Positions 50,648-59,054 are shown, counted from the stretch's first letter. The stretch is 64,000 nt of DNA from Geobacter sp. UBA5730 (GCA_002419465.1 DIGE01000007.1:62001-126000); one strand, 5' to 3'. Notes: a model not told the origin generated them from the sequence alone. Translations and numbers: made by a program.

Positions 50648-52885
50648 CTACCGCTGGCCGATGACCTTGGGCCGTTTGCCCTTGACCGGTATGCGGGGAT
50701 ACTCATCACCACCTGCCGGTTGTGGTCGCGGGGCATCGTGCCGGGCAGGCGCGTGATTCACCAGCACGAATTCGATTCGTCGGGCCTGGGGATTGACAGC
50801 CACTATCCGTACCCGCACCGGATCACCAATGCGCAACACCTTGCCACGCCGTCCCACCAGGGCGTGGTCCTTTTCCTCGAAGCGGTACAGGTCGTCCACC
50901 AGGGTGGAAATATGCACCAGACCCTCCACAAACACTTCGGTCAGTTCCACAAAACAGCCGAAACCGGCCACTCCGGCGATGAAGCCGTCGAATTCCTGGC
51001 CGATTCGTTCCTGCATGAACTGTAGTTTTTTGAGTTCTACAATGTCACGCTCGGCCTCCATGGCTACCCGTTCGCGTTTGCTGGCATGTTCGGCCGCCTC
51101 GGCCAGGCTGGCACCGATCCGGTCAAGTTCCCGTTGCTGCTGTTTGTTCAGACCGCCCTCTGCGTGGGTTAGAGCCAGTCGCAGCAGGCGGTGCACGATC
51201 AGATCCGGGTAACGGCGGATTGGTGAGGTGAAATGGGTATAACAGTCTGAGGCCAGGCCGAAATGGCCCAGATTGATGGCCGCATAGCGGGCCTGTTTCA
51301 TGCAGCGCAGCAGGCCGTAGTTGACCATCCGCTCCTCCGGCTTGCCCTCGGCCTCGGCGATCAGCTGTTGCAGGGCGCTCGGAGCCACCTTGTCCCCCTG
51401 CAATTCCAGGGTAAAGCCGAAGGGCAGGATGAAATCACGGAAATCGGCCAGCTTGGTGGGGTCGGGAGCTTCGTGAATCCGGTAGATGAACGGCAGATCC
51501 TGCTCGGTTACAAAACGGGCCACCGCCTCGTTGGCGGCCAACATGAACTCCTCGATCAACTGATGGGCCAGGTTGCGTTCACTCTTGACAATCGCCTCGG
51601 TCTGGCCGGTCAGACCGATGATGATCTCCGGCTCAGGCAGGTCGAAATCGATGCTGCCACGGGCTCTGCGCATCCCCATCAGCACCAGGGCCAGCTCCTT
51701 CATCTGTAGCAGCAGCGGGGCAAGGTCCCGCTGTTCCCCCAGCCCTTTTTCGTCGCCCTCCACGATCACCTGTTTGACCAGGGTGTAGGTAAGGCGGGCG
51801 TCACTCTTGATCACGCTGGGGTAAAACCGGGATTCCACCATGACGCCGGACCGGTTGAACAGCATCTCGGCGGTCATGGTCAAGCGGTCGACATGGGGAT
51901 TGAGGGAGCAGATGCCGTTACTGAGCCGTTCTGGCAGCATCGGTATGCAACGGTCGGGAAAGTAGACCGAGGTGCCCCGCAGGTAGGCCTCCTGATCCAG
52001 GCTTGAGCCTGGTTTGACGTAGTTGGAAACATCGGCGATGGAGACCCACAGGCGCCAGCCGTCCCCCTCGGGACGTACCGAAACAGCGTCATCGAAATCC
52101 TTGGCGGTCTCGCCGTCAATGGTTACGGTTGGCAGCTTGCGCAGGTCTACCCGCCCCTGAAGATCATCCTTGCTGACCTGGGCAGGAATCGCTTCCGCCT
52201 CGGCCAGGGTAGCTGGCGCAAAAATGTGGGGCAGGTCAAAGCGGCGGATGACCGTCTGTACCTCCACCTGGGGATCATCGGGCCAGCCCAGCACCTCGAT
52301 CACCTTGCCCTCGGGAGGGCGTCCGCCGGCGGGCCAGGAGGTAACCTCGATCACCACCTGCTGGCCGTCAACGGCAGCACCTTTTGCCTTGGCCGGAATG
52401 GTGAAAAACGCTCCGATGCGGATATCCTCCGGTACCAGGATAGCTCCCCGGCGGTTTTCCTCAAGCCGTCCGACGATCCGGCTGTTGGCCCGTTCCAGGA
52501 CGGCTACTACCCGGCCCTCCAGTTTTCCGCGGCCAAAGCGGCTTTTTTCGGTCCGTAGCGAGACCTTGTCGCCGTGCAGTGCTCCGCCAATCGCCTTGGC
52601 CGGCACAAAGATGTCCTCTCCGCCGCCTTCCGGGGCCACAAAGCCGTAACCATCGCGATGCACTGAGATGGCGCCATGTGTCGTGCCGCTGTTGTCGGCT
52701 CCCGGCAGACTATAGCGATTGCCCCGCAGACGAACCACTTCGCCAGTGGCGAGTAGATCGTCTATCAGCCGTTTCAGTTCACTTTTGACAGAACGACCTC
52801 CCAGGGCACGTAGCAGGCTGGCAAAGTGCAGCGCCTGCTCTTCGCGGGATAACAGCTCAAGGACCTCTTTTTTTGCAAGTCGCAT
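50648..52885 (-). CDS. rnr: Ribonuclease R
   Basis: A 745-residue 3'-5' exoribonuclease. It has an N-terminal helix-turn-helix-like region, two cold-shock domains (about 70-230), the RNB catalytic domain with DGETAKDFDDAV near 258-269 and SPIRRYPDL, and a C-terminal S1 domain (GFIAGVAGFGCFVEL) with a basic tail. It degrades structured RNA in mRNA turnover and rRNA quality control. ATG 52885 follows a long regulatory gap. Confidence 0.96.
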   Translation of the reverse strand: MRLAKKEVLELLSREEQALHFASLLRALGGRSVKSELKRLIDDLLATGEVVRLRGNRYSLPGADNSGTTHGAISVHRDGYGFVAPEGGGEDIFVPAKAIGGALHGDKVSLRTEKSRFGRGKLEGRVVAVLERANSRIVGRLEENRRGAILVPEDIRIGAFFTIPAKAKGAAVDGQQVVIEVTSWPAGGRPPEGKVIEVLGWPDDPQVEVQTVIRRFDLPHIFAPATLAEAEAIPAQVSKDDLQGRVDLRKLPTVTIDGETAKDFDDAVSVRPEGDGWRLWVSIADVSNYVKPGSSLDQEAYLRGTSVYFPDRCIPMLPERLSNGICSLNPHVDRLTMTAEMLFNRSGVMVESRFYPSVIKSDARLTYTLVKQVIVEGDEKGLGEQRDLAPLLLQMKELALVLMGMRRARGSIDFDLPEPEIIIGLTGQTEAIVKSERNLAHQLIEEFMLAANEAVARFVTEQDLPFIYRIHEAPDPTKLADFRDFILPFGFTLELQGDKVAPSALQQLIAEAEGKPEERMVNYGLLRCMKQARYAAINLGHFGLASDCYTHFTSPIRRYPDLIVHRLLRLALTHAEGGLNKQQQRELDRIGASLAEAAEHASKRERVAMEAERDIVELKKLQFMQERIGQEFDGFIAGVAGFGCFVELTEVFVEGLVHISTLVDDLYRFEEKDHALVGRRGKVLRIGDPVRVRIVAVNPQARRIEFVLVNHAPARHDAPRPQPAGGDEYPRIPVKGKRPKVIGQR

Positions 52886-53047
52886 GGAAAACCTCTGTCG
52901 GTGCAGGGATGAATGGGAGTCGCGTACCTATCCTCGGTATCAGCGTATAGCATAAAATGCAAGGCTTGGCAGTCTCTGGCTGCTGCACCCTATAGATTAT
53001 TTTCTTCAGCAGTCACTCGTGCGCGATCAAACGTCAGCAATTTGGTT

Positions 53048-53148
53048 GTTGCATGGTGCAACGGTGTTGCGTCCGTTGCAGTAATCTGTTGCTCACGTAG
53101 ATTCAAATAGTTATCTGTGTATGGGTGCTTATTTGTTGCATATGCAAC
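53048..53148. promoter_or_regulatory. Two TTGCA/TGCAA palindromes, putative activator sites
   Basis: GTTGCA-TGG-TGCAAC (53048-53062) and GTTGCA-TA-TGCAAC (53135-53148) have the same half-sites, with further single GTTGC half-sites between them (about 53066, 53075, 53088). They lie 100-200 bases upstream of a sigma54-like promoter, where enhancer-binding activators sit. They occupy the 423-base gap 52886-53308, otherwise without features. Confidence 0.5.
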
Positions 53149-53248
53149 GGCCGGGGTCAATTGATTCATTCGGTGTGATTAATCGAGTCTCAAAGTCAAT
53201 ATGCTGTAAATACAAGGTTTTATTTTTTTATGAGCCACTTTTCTGATG

Positions 53249-53265
53249 TTGGCACGATGCGTGTA
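53249..53265 (+). promoter_or_regulatory. Sigma54-like promoter before the small peptide genes
   Basis: TTGGCAC, five bases, then GTGTA. The -24 GG is perfect and the -12 element keeps the G and W positions but has T where C is usual. The first peptide ATG is 44 bases downstream of it. Moderate match to the TGGCAC-N5-TTGCW consensus. Confidence 0.45.
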
Positions 53266-53308
53266 ATAGAATTAGACAAGCAGTCACCAAACGAAAAGGA
53301 GAACGATC

Positions 53309-53461
53309 ATGAAAGCAAAAAGCAATTTTTCGACCCTGGTAGCAGAAACCACAGCACGCGGTAGCTTGGCAGTATTCGCCGGTGCCACCATCTTCCTGGC
53401 AGGTTTTGTGAGCTGGTCCGCAGCCAGTGCAGTGGGCGCCATCGTTAACCTGCTGAACTAA
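53309..53461 (+). CDS. Tiny hydrophobic peptide 1
   Basis: A 50-residue peptide. It has a short basic/polar start (MKAKSNFSTLVAETTARG) and one hydrophobic stretch at about 19-49 with AGATIFLAG and SAASAVGAIV. A strong AAGGAG ribosome site at 53295-53300 supports translation. It could be a membrane peptide, a bacteriocin-like peptide or a small toxin; no family was recognised. A second peptide of similar design follows 53 bases later and the pair ends at a terminator. Confidence 0.65.
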   Translation: MKAKSNFSTLVAETTARGSLAVFAGATIFLAGFVSWSAASAVGAIVNLLN

Positions 53462-53514
53462 TTAACCTGGTCTTGGATCAGCACATCAGTAATGCATCTG
53501 AAAGGAGTTTCACC

Positions 53515-53661
53515 ATGAAAGTAAAAGTCAGTTATTCCGATCTTGATGATCGCAAATACATCGGTAAGGTCCTGGCTGTCGCCGGTGTCTTTGCAGCCGG
53601 GGCCGGGTTGGCCGTAGCCTGGCCCGCACTCAGCCACATCGCAGTAAGGTTAGTCAGCTAG
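53515..53661 (+). CDS. Tiny hydrophobic peptide 2
   Basis: A 48-residue peptide: a charged start (MKVKVSYSDLDDRKYIGK) then one glycine/alanine-rich transmembrane-like stretch (VLAVAGVFAAGAGLAVAW) and a short tail. The AAAGGAG site 6-12 bases before ATG 53515 is strong. It shares the architecture (charged N-terminus plus one small-residue-rich helix) of peptide 1, so the two may form a pair, as in two-component bacteriocins or membrane complexes. This is inference only; no immunity or export gene is adjacent. Confidence 0.65.
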   Translation: MKVKVSYSDLDDRKYIGKVLAVAGVFAAGAGLAVAWPALSHIAVRLVS

Positions 53662-53683
53662 ATTTTTCCCCTGCTACAAAAAG

Positions 53684-53711
53684 AAAAAGGGCCCCGCATG
53701 AGGGCCTTTTT
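53684..53711 (+). terminator. Terminator after the peptide pair
   Basis: AAAAAGG-G-CCC pairs with GGG-CCTTTTT around a CGCATGA loop (one bulged G), ending in a T run. It ends the short two-peptide unit. Confidence 0.8.
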
Positions 53712-53841
53712 CTGTTTGGTAGGTTGGATAGCCAGGAGTGACGGGTGACTGGCCGTCTGTTGCATATAGGTTTGGTGTGCAGGTAAATGCCTGATAATAG
53801 GTTATTTTAGTGTTCGCGATGCGTCCGATGTCGTACGTCGT

Positions 53842-53871
53842 TTGTAGCAAATCTTGTAGCAGTTTGTAGCA
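53842..53871. repeat. Three direct TTGTAGCA repeats
   Basis: TTGTAGCA occurs at 53842, 53854 and 53864, start-to-start spacing 12 and 10 bases, in the gap 53712-53912 downstream of the ATPase gene. It may be a protein-binding site array; it is too short and tight for a CRISPR array. Confidence 0.4.
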
Positions 53872-53912
53872 CAGAATAGGTGCCTTGTCGATGGCGACCA
53901 AGAGACGGCGTT

Positions 53913-55076
53913 TCATGTGTCTTTGAGCAGTGCTGACAGCTCCGAAAGAGATATCGCCTCGATATCGCCGGCCATTCGATAGCGCTCGCTGCCAGCATAT
54001 ACGACAAATTTTCGTTCCGGCTGCAGATCGTCGCAGGCTGCATGGAACCCTCGTTCAAGCTTTGGCGATAGGCTGCGCTTGATCTCTATGGCCCATTTGT
54101 TTCCGTTGGGCCAGACCAGCAGCAGGTCTATTTCCGCACCTCCGCTGGTGCGGTAGAAATGTCCGGTCACCTGTTCCGGTGCAGCGGCCAGCAGGTTCTC
54201 AATTACGAAACACTCCCAGCTTTGCCCGACGACAGGGTGCGCGAGCAGGGTTTCCTTGTCAGGGATCATCAGCAGTGCATGGACGAGGCCGCTGTCACGC
54301 ACATACACCTTGGGTGTCTTGATCAGGCGCTTGCCTAGATTGGCATGCCACGGTTGCAGACGCCGAACCAGCAGCAGGTCAACCAGCAGGTCCAGGTAGC
54401 TGGCGGCGGTTTTTGCATCCACGCCAAGATTGCGGGCAAACTGGGCGGTGTTCAGCAGACCACCCTGATGATGCGCCAGCATGCCCCAGAAGCGGCGCAG
54501 TGTCTCGGCAGCAATACGTGGCCCGAACTGCGGGATGTCCCGCTCCAGATAAGTTCTGATGAAATCTTGTCGCCAACGCAGGCTGCGGGCATCATCTGCA
54601 GCCAACAGGCTTTCCGGGTAGCCGCCACGTATCCAAAGCTGTTCCTGAGACTGAGGGCCGACCTCAAGCACCTGAAACGGAGTCAGTTCCAGGTAGGTGA
54701 TTCGGCCAGCCAAGGTTTCACCGGATTGTTTCAGCAGATCGAGCGACGCTGATCCCAAAAGAAGATATTGTCCGGCTTTCCGTCCTGCACGACGGCCCTG
54801 ATCAATCAGACCGCGCAACACGGGAAAGAGGCCAGGGACGCGGTGGATCTCGTCCAGGATCACCAGCTTGTCTTGGTGATCGGCAAGATACAGCTCTGGT
54901 TGGCTGAGTTTGGCTCGGTCCTGTTCTGACTCCAGATCTATATAAATCGCATTGTGTCGCTCGCCGACCTCAAGCGCCAGGGTGGTTTTGCCAACCTGGC
55001 GTGGGCCGAGCAGGGCAACCGCTGGCGAGTCTGCAAGGGCTCTGTTGAGGTGATGGGTAAGCTGTCGCTGAATCAT
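53913..55076 (-). CDS. AAA ATPase with DUF4143 domain
   Basis: A 387-residue protein of the ATP-binding AAA_14/DUF4143 family. Walker A is GPRQVGKTT (residues 24-32), Walker B LVILDEIHRV, and GSASLDLL a sensor segment; the C-terminal DUF4143 part has FYRTSGGAEIDLLL and AIEIKRS, resembling a PD-(D/E)XK-like core. These proteins are common in accessory regions and of unknown function, possibly defence or mobile-element related. ATG 55076 is preferred; an inverted repeat sits directly upstream. Confidence 0.85.
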   Translation of the reverse strand: MIQRQLTHHLNRALADSPAVALLGPRQVGKTTLALEVGERHNAIYIDLESEQDRAKLSQPELYLADHQDKLVILDEIHRVPGLFPVLRGLIDQGRRAGRKAGQYLLLGSASLDLLKQSGETLAGRITYLELTPFQVLEVGPQSQEQLWIRGGYPESLLAADDARSLRWRQDFIRTYLERDIPQFGPRIAAETLRRFWGMLAHHQGGLLNTAQFARNLGVDAKTAASYLDLLVDLLLVRRLQPWHANLGKRLIKTPKVYVRDSGLVHALLMIPDKETLLAHPVVGQSWECFVIENLLAAAPEQVTGHFYRTSGGAEIDLLLVWPNGNKWAIEIKRSLSPKLERGFHAACDDLQPERKFVVYAGSERYRMAGDIEAISLSELSALLKDT

Positions 55077-55078
55077 GT

Positions 55079-55112
55079 TTGCAATTATGGACTGTGGTTC
55101 CGTTAATTGCAA
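55079..55112. promoter_or_regulatory. Inverted repeat directly upstream of the ATPase gene
   Basis: TTGCAATTA (55079-55087) and TAATTGCAA (55104-55112) are perfect 9-base inverted arms with a 16-base spacer, 3 bases from the ATG. Suits a repressor operator or an RNA hairpin over the start. Confidence 0.45.
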
Positions 55113-55189
55113 GGATGATTTGTGGGTGGGTTAAATTTGAACGTCGATTCACATCCTGGGTAGGCACTCTGTAGTCCGGGTTCGTAAAA

Positions 55190-56152
55190 CTAATTGAACA
55201 TATGTAATCGGCTGTATTCTGCCTTCTTTACTGCGGGCTGAGCTTCCTCGAGGGATACTTGCTCAAGCTCACAACCTCTGCTCCACCCATTTTTAGGAAT
55301 GGCTTTTATAAAGTAAAGTTTCTCCGCTTCTGTTTCAAGCTCAAGCTGGTCCTTCCCATTTTCTAATTTACACGAAATGGATGTTTTGCCTGGGGTTACA
55401 TCAAACATGACGACTTTGTTTTTCGCGAGGAGCGCACTTTCGTTAACGTTTGCCGAGACTATCATCACCGGGTGGAACTTGAGGATGAATTCGTCCCTAA
55501 ATACATATACTACTGCCGCTTTGGGTTTTGAAAGGAATTCATATACGTTGTCGTCAGCTGGATCAAGACCTGCTTTTATACGTGAGGTGGATCTAACCTG
55601 CTTTGCATTGAATGCGATGCGCTTGGAACAGTTGTCGAAAGGGTTCTTGGTGATAGGAACAGCTACATCGTCTGAATCGGGAGACACCCTCGCTTCGGGT
55701 GGCATTGTGACCTGGAGTTTGGTCAACCGAGTTTTACTCAGATGGATGCTCTCGCCATTCTTAGCTATACTGTCAAGCTCAGAGCAGAATGCTTGGGCGT
55801 CCGTGCCGATCTTTTCCAGATCAGTGTTAGCGTCGATATTATTGCGGGTTGTAAACTGTGCCAACAGGTCAGTATTTACAGCTATCCGCCATTTAATCGC
55901 TGGGTCTAATCCTCCGAAAGAAAGATTGCCTGATGCGGCCTCCATAATTATGCCTGTGAGGGCGATTACGCCGCCCAGAGGCGTCCCACTCGCAGCGCCG
56001 CCAAGCGCCATGCCGCTGCCGATTTGCCCTACCGTGTTTTTTACCGAATTGTCGTTATCCTTCACCGAATTGTCGCTATTCTCAGCTGCGTACGCTGGAA
56101 TACACACCGAGATAACAATAAACCACACAAAACCAATTGCTAATTTTCTCAA
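55190..56152 (-). CDS. Exported AT-rich protein with DUF2846-like C-terminal domain
   Basis: About 320 residues. TTG 56152 is chosen because AAGGAG lies 9 bases upstream and the product then begins RKLAIGFVWFIV..YAAE, a clean signal peptide; the longer frame from ATG 56191 has no ribosome site. A direct peptide repeat (NSDNSVKDNDNSVKN) is near the mature N-terminus. The C-terminal part (VVYVFRDEFILKFHPVMI, DVTPGKTSISCKL, KLYFIKAI) resembles DUF2846-like domains. Base composition is clearly more AT-rich than neighbours, suggesting transfer. Function unknown. Confidence 0.6.
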   Translation of the reverse strand: MRKLAIGFVWFIVISVCIPAYAAENSDNSVKDNDNSVKNTVGQIGSGMALGGAASGTPLGGVIALTGIIMEAASGNLSFGGLDPAIKWRIAVNTDLLAQFTTRNNIDANTDLEKIGTDAQAFCSELDSIAKNGESIHLSKTRLTKLQVTMPPEARVSPDSDDVAVPITKNPFDNCSKRIAFNAKQVRSTSRIKAGLDPADDNVYEFLSKPKAAVVYVFRDEFILKFHPVMIVSANVNESALLAKNKVVMFDVTPGKTSISCKLENGKDQLELETEAEKLYFIKAIPKNGWSRGCELEQVSLEEAQPAVKKAEYSRLHMFN

Positions 56153-56410
56153 AAAGTAATTCTCCTTAAAATCGATAGAAATTAAGTTCATTCGTTTCGC
56201 TATTAAATTTAAAATCTTAACTTAAAGCAGGGATGATCTCCAGCGCTACAAACAGGGTCTCTGGAATTTTTTTTAGGCCTTTTTCAATGAATAAGACAGG
56301 GCACCCATATAAGGGACCCCGCTGGTCTGTGCCGATGATCTTTCTTTCAGGCTACCGGTTGCAGCTATCACGACTGACGGTCAGGCTGTGTTTCTGCCGC
56401 GGGCCAAACC

Positions 56411-56495
56411 CGGTATATATGTCTACCGGTGTTTGGAGATCAATTAACGTTCGGTATACATGTCTACCGGAAAACTCGGTATATATGTATACTGG
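56411..56495. promoter_or_regulatory. Three similar imperfect palindromes
   Basis: CGGTATATATGTCTACCGG (56411-56429), CGGTATACATGTCTACCGG (56452-56470) and CGGTATATATGTATACTGG (56477-56495) are variants of one 19-base palindrome (core GGTA-ACATGT-TACC). They lie in the 444-base gap 56153-56596, upstream of the AT-rich exported gene, where a repressor or activator could bind cooperatively. The rest of the gap holds two AGGTACCA copies but no gene I can support. Confidence 0.5.
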
Positions 56496-56556
56496 AACTT
56501 TTCGGTGGCCTGCGCCATAATTGCCAGAGGTACCACGAGAGGTACCATGGACAAGG

Positions 56557-56590
56557 CAAAACGGGTTAGCCGTATTGGCTAACCCGCTGT
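56557..56590 (-). terminator. Terminator after tRNA-Cys
   Basis: A perfect 9-bp stem (GGGTTAGCC/GGCTAACCC, 56563-56571 with 56577-56585) and 5-base loop, followed on the minus strand by GTTTTG. Confidence 0.75.
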
Positions 56591-56596
56591 TTTGCT

Positions 56597-56671
<75 letters not shown>

Positions 56672-56720
56672 GATGAACGAGAATTGTTTTTATACTGTTG
56701 TCTGGTCTGCTCTGTCAAGA

Positions 56721-57095
56721 TTATTTGAATTTGATGGCCACGCCGCTGGCCCGGTACTCGCTTGCCGGAAAGGCCGGAAACAGGACGATGGTGATGGCCC
56801 GACTGGTTATCTCCGGCAGAATCAGTGCATCGGCATCCATCTTGGCTGCCTCGCCTCGCAAGGCCTGAAGGCCCCAATCCTGCAGATTCGGTTCCAGACC
56901 ATAATCGGTAAAATAGACTTCTCTGATGATCTGGATTCTACCGAGGGTGACATAGGGGCGCAGCAGTTCGTCTTGTGTCAGCACCGGCGGCAGGTCGCCG
57001 CCTGCCTTACTGAGGGGAATAGCGGAACAGCCTGCCAGCAGTAGCTGTAACGTAAGGCCCGACAGGAACAACAGTGTGCGAATCCGGCAGGACAT
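56721..57095 (-). CDS. Small lipoprotein of unknown function
   Basis: A 124-residue protein with lipobox LLLAGCSA (Cys about 23), so it is likely anchored to the outer or inner membrane. The mature part (VTLGRIQIIREVYFTDYGL, GEAAKMDADALILPEI) has the look of small lipoproteins with a YbjQ/heavy-metal-binding-like core, though this is weak. ATG 57095 is chosen by the signal peptide and an AGGA site. It is upstream of tRNA-Cys on the same strand. Confidence 0.7.
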   Translation of the reverse strand: MSCRIRTLLFLSGLTLQLLLAGCSAIPLSKAGGDLPPVLTQDELLRPYVTLGRIQIIREVYFTDYGLEPNLQDWGLQALRGEAAKMDADALILPEITSRAITIVLFPAFPASEYRASGVAIKFK

Positions 57096-57261
57096 GGCAG
57101 ATCCTTGTGATGCGTTGATGAGCAGCAGAGTAACAGGATGTGGTCTTCCTGTCCAGTCTCGCCCAAGTATTTTAGCTCTAGACAGTCTTTGGATCGCCAT
57201 GCTAAAAAATCATGTTTCTGTCTGCACGGGCAGAGATTGATTCCACGGTAAGGAGCAGCAG

Positions 57262-58005
57262 ATGTCGGGCCATAATAAATGGAGTACCATCAAGCATAAA
57301 AAAGGGGCTGCCGACGCCAAGCGGGGCCAGGTTTTTACCAAGCTGATCAAGGAGATTTCGGTCGCCGCCAAGCTGGGCGGTGGCGATCCCGCTGCCAACG
57401 CGCGTCTGCGGACCGCCGTTGATAAGGCCAAGGGTGAGAATATGCCCAAGGACAATATTGAGCGGGCCATCAAAAAGGGTACCGGCGGGATGGAAGGGGT
57501 CATCTACGAAGAGATCGTCTACGAGGGGTATGGCCCGGGCGGTGTGGCGGTGTTGGTGGAGGTGATGACTGATAACCGTAACCGGACGGTCTCCGAGGTG
57601 CGCAGCATCTTTACCAAGGCCAACGGTAACATGGGCGAAGCCGGTTGTGTGGCCTGGATGTTTGATAAAAAGGGATTGATCAGCTACGACCGCTCACTGG
57701 ACTTTGACCAGCTGTTTGAGGCGGCCCTGGAGGCCGGGGCTGAGGATGTAGCCGAGGCCGATGAGCAGATCGAGGTAACCACCGACCCCGGCTCTTTTAT
57801 TGAGGTGCGTGAGGCTCTGGAGGCCAAGGGCTTCAAATATCAGAGTGCCGAAATTACCATGATTCCCCAGACCCTGGTGCCGTTGGAAGGAAAGCAAGCC
57901 GAGAGCATGCTCAGGCTGATGGACAAGCTGGAGGATAATGATGACGTGCAGAACGTCTACGCCAACTTTGACATATCAGCGGAAGAGATGGAAAAGATGA
58001 TGTAA
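57262..58005 (+). CDS. YebC/PmpR family DNA-binding or ribosome-associated regulator
   Basis: A 247-residue YebC protein. MSGHNKWSTIKHKKGAADAKRG at the start is diagnostic (first 20 given by family), followed by GGDPAANARLR and GPGGVAVLVE. Members were described as transcription regulators; recent work ties some to translation of proline-rich stretches. It lies just upstream of msrA and ruvCA, the classic yebC-ruvC-ruvA order, but a terminator hairpin intervenes. Confidence 0.93.
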   Translation: MSGHNKWSTIKHKKGAADAKRGQVFTKLIKEISVAAKLGGGDPAANARLRTAVDKAKGENMPKDNIERAIKKGTGGMEGVIYEEIVYEGYGPGGVAVLVEVMTDNRNRTVSEVRSIFTKANGNMGEAGCVAWMFDKKGLISYDRSLDFDQLFEAALEAGAEDVAEADEQIEVTTDPGSFIEVREALEAKGFKYQSAEITMIPQTLVPLEGKQAESMLRLMDKLEDNDDVQNVYANFDISAEEMEKMM

Positions 58006-58007
58006 CC

Positions 58008-58030
58008 AAAGGGGGCTGCAAGCCCCCTTC
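58008..58030 (+). terminator. Terminator after yebC
   Basis: GGGGGCT / AGCCCCC with a GCA loop, flanked by AAA and TTC. The T tract is short, so read-through into msrA is possible. Confidence 0.6.
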
Positions 58031-58049
58031 GTTGTTTGGAGATGTCCAT

Positions 58050-58517
58050 ATGATGAAAGCGACCTTTGCAGCAGGTTGTTTCTGGGGTGTTGAAGAGTCG
58101 TTCTACGAGCTGCCGGGGGTGATTGCCACCCGGGTGGGGTATGCTGGCGGTACCCTGGAGCATCCCACCTATCAGCAGGTCTGTAGCGATACCACCGGTC
58201 ATGCAGAGGCGGTGGAGGTGACCTTCGACCCTGCACGGATCAGCTACCAGCAGCTGCTGAAGGTGTTTTGGCAGAGCCATGACCCGACTCAGTTTCATCG
58301 GCAAGGTCCTGATGTGGGCAGTCAGTATCGCTCCGCCATCTTCTATCACTCAGATGAACAGCGTCGCCTGGCTGAGGAATCGCGGGAGGCTCTGAACTGC
58401 TCCGGTCGCTATCAGCGCTCGGTGGTTACCGAAATATCGCCGGCTGCACCTTTTTGGGAGGCAGAGGCTCACCATCAGCAGTACCTGCAAAAAAATGCCG
58501 GGGGATGTGGCTTTTAA
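58050..58517 (+). CDS. msrA: Peptide methionine sulfoxide reductase MsrA
   Basis: A 155-residue enzyme reducing methionine-S-sulfoxide in proteins, part of oxidative-damage repair. The nucleophile is Cys10 in AAGCFWGVE; GYAGG, GHAEAVEV and DPTQFHRQGPDVGSQYRS are family signatures, and a C-terminal Cys (GGCGF) may be resolving. ATG 58050 has GGAG upstream. Its stop abuts the GTG start of ruvC, so msrA is part of the ruv transcript, an unusual insertion in this order. Confidence 0.95.
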   Translation: MMKATFAAGCFWGVEESFYELPGVIATRVGYAGGTLEHPTYQQVCSDTTGHAEAVEVTFDPARISYQQLLKVFWQSHDPTQFHRQGPDVGSQYRSAIFYHSDEQRRLAEESREALNCSGRYQRSVVTEISPAAPFWEAEAHHQQYLQKNAGGCGF

Positions 58518-59054
58518 GTGAGAGTGCTCGGTATTGACCCCGGTTCCCGGATTACCGGCTACGGTTTTGTGGAGCAGCAAGGCAGCCGCTTGCTGCATCT
58601 GGACAACGGCGCGATTTTTACTGACAAGGCGGTTGATTTCCCCGATCGTCTGCGGCTGATTTTTGATGGGATCAGCCGGGTGATCGCTGAGTATCGTCCC
58701 GATGCGGTGGCCATTGAGGATGTCTATGTGTCTGAGAATGTCAGGGCAGCCTTGAAGCTGGGTCAGGCACGGGGCGCCGCCATTGCCGCAGCGGTGCATG
58801 CCGGTCTGCCGGTGGCCGAGTATACCGCCTCCCAGGTCAAACAGGCGGTGGTGGGCCAGGGCAGGGCAAGCAAGGATCAGGTCCAGAAGATGATCAAGGC
58901 GCTGCTGGGACTGCCGGAGGTGGCCCAGGCCGATGCCTCCGACGCCCTGGCAGTGGCGGTTTGCCATATCAATTCTCATGCGCTGCATCAACAGACCGGC
59001 CCGGCGGTACTCAGCTCACGGCGGTCCAACTCCTGGAGGAACTATCGCCCATGA
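58518..59054 (+). CDS. ruvC: Holliday junction resolvase RuvC
   Basis: A 178-residue endonuclease cutting Holliday junctions at the end of recombination. Catalytic acidic residues are Asp7 (GIDPGSR), Glu67 (AIEDVYV) and Asp139/Asp142 (ADASDA). It starts with GTG directly after the msrA stop and overlaps ruvA by four bases. Confidence 0.95.
   Translation: MRVLGIDPGSRITGYGFVEQQGSRLLHLDNGAIFTDKAVDFPDRLRLIFDGISRVIAEYRPDAVAIEDVYVSENVRAALKLGQARGAAIAAAVHAGLPVAEYTASQVKQAVVGQGRASKDQVQKMIKALLGLPEVAQADASDALAVAVCHINSHALHQQTGPAVLSSRRSNSWRNYRP

Noticed and set aside
53674..53916. 80-codon minus frame downstream of the DUF4143 ATPase
   Set aside because: It overlaps the peptide-pair terminator and includes the TTGTAGCA repeats; no protein-like features.
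56411..56495. CRISPR array
   Set aside because: Only three short palindromic units with unequal gaps (22 and 6 bases) and no cas genes; operator-like instead.
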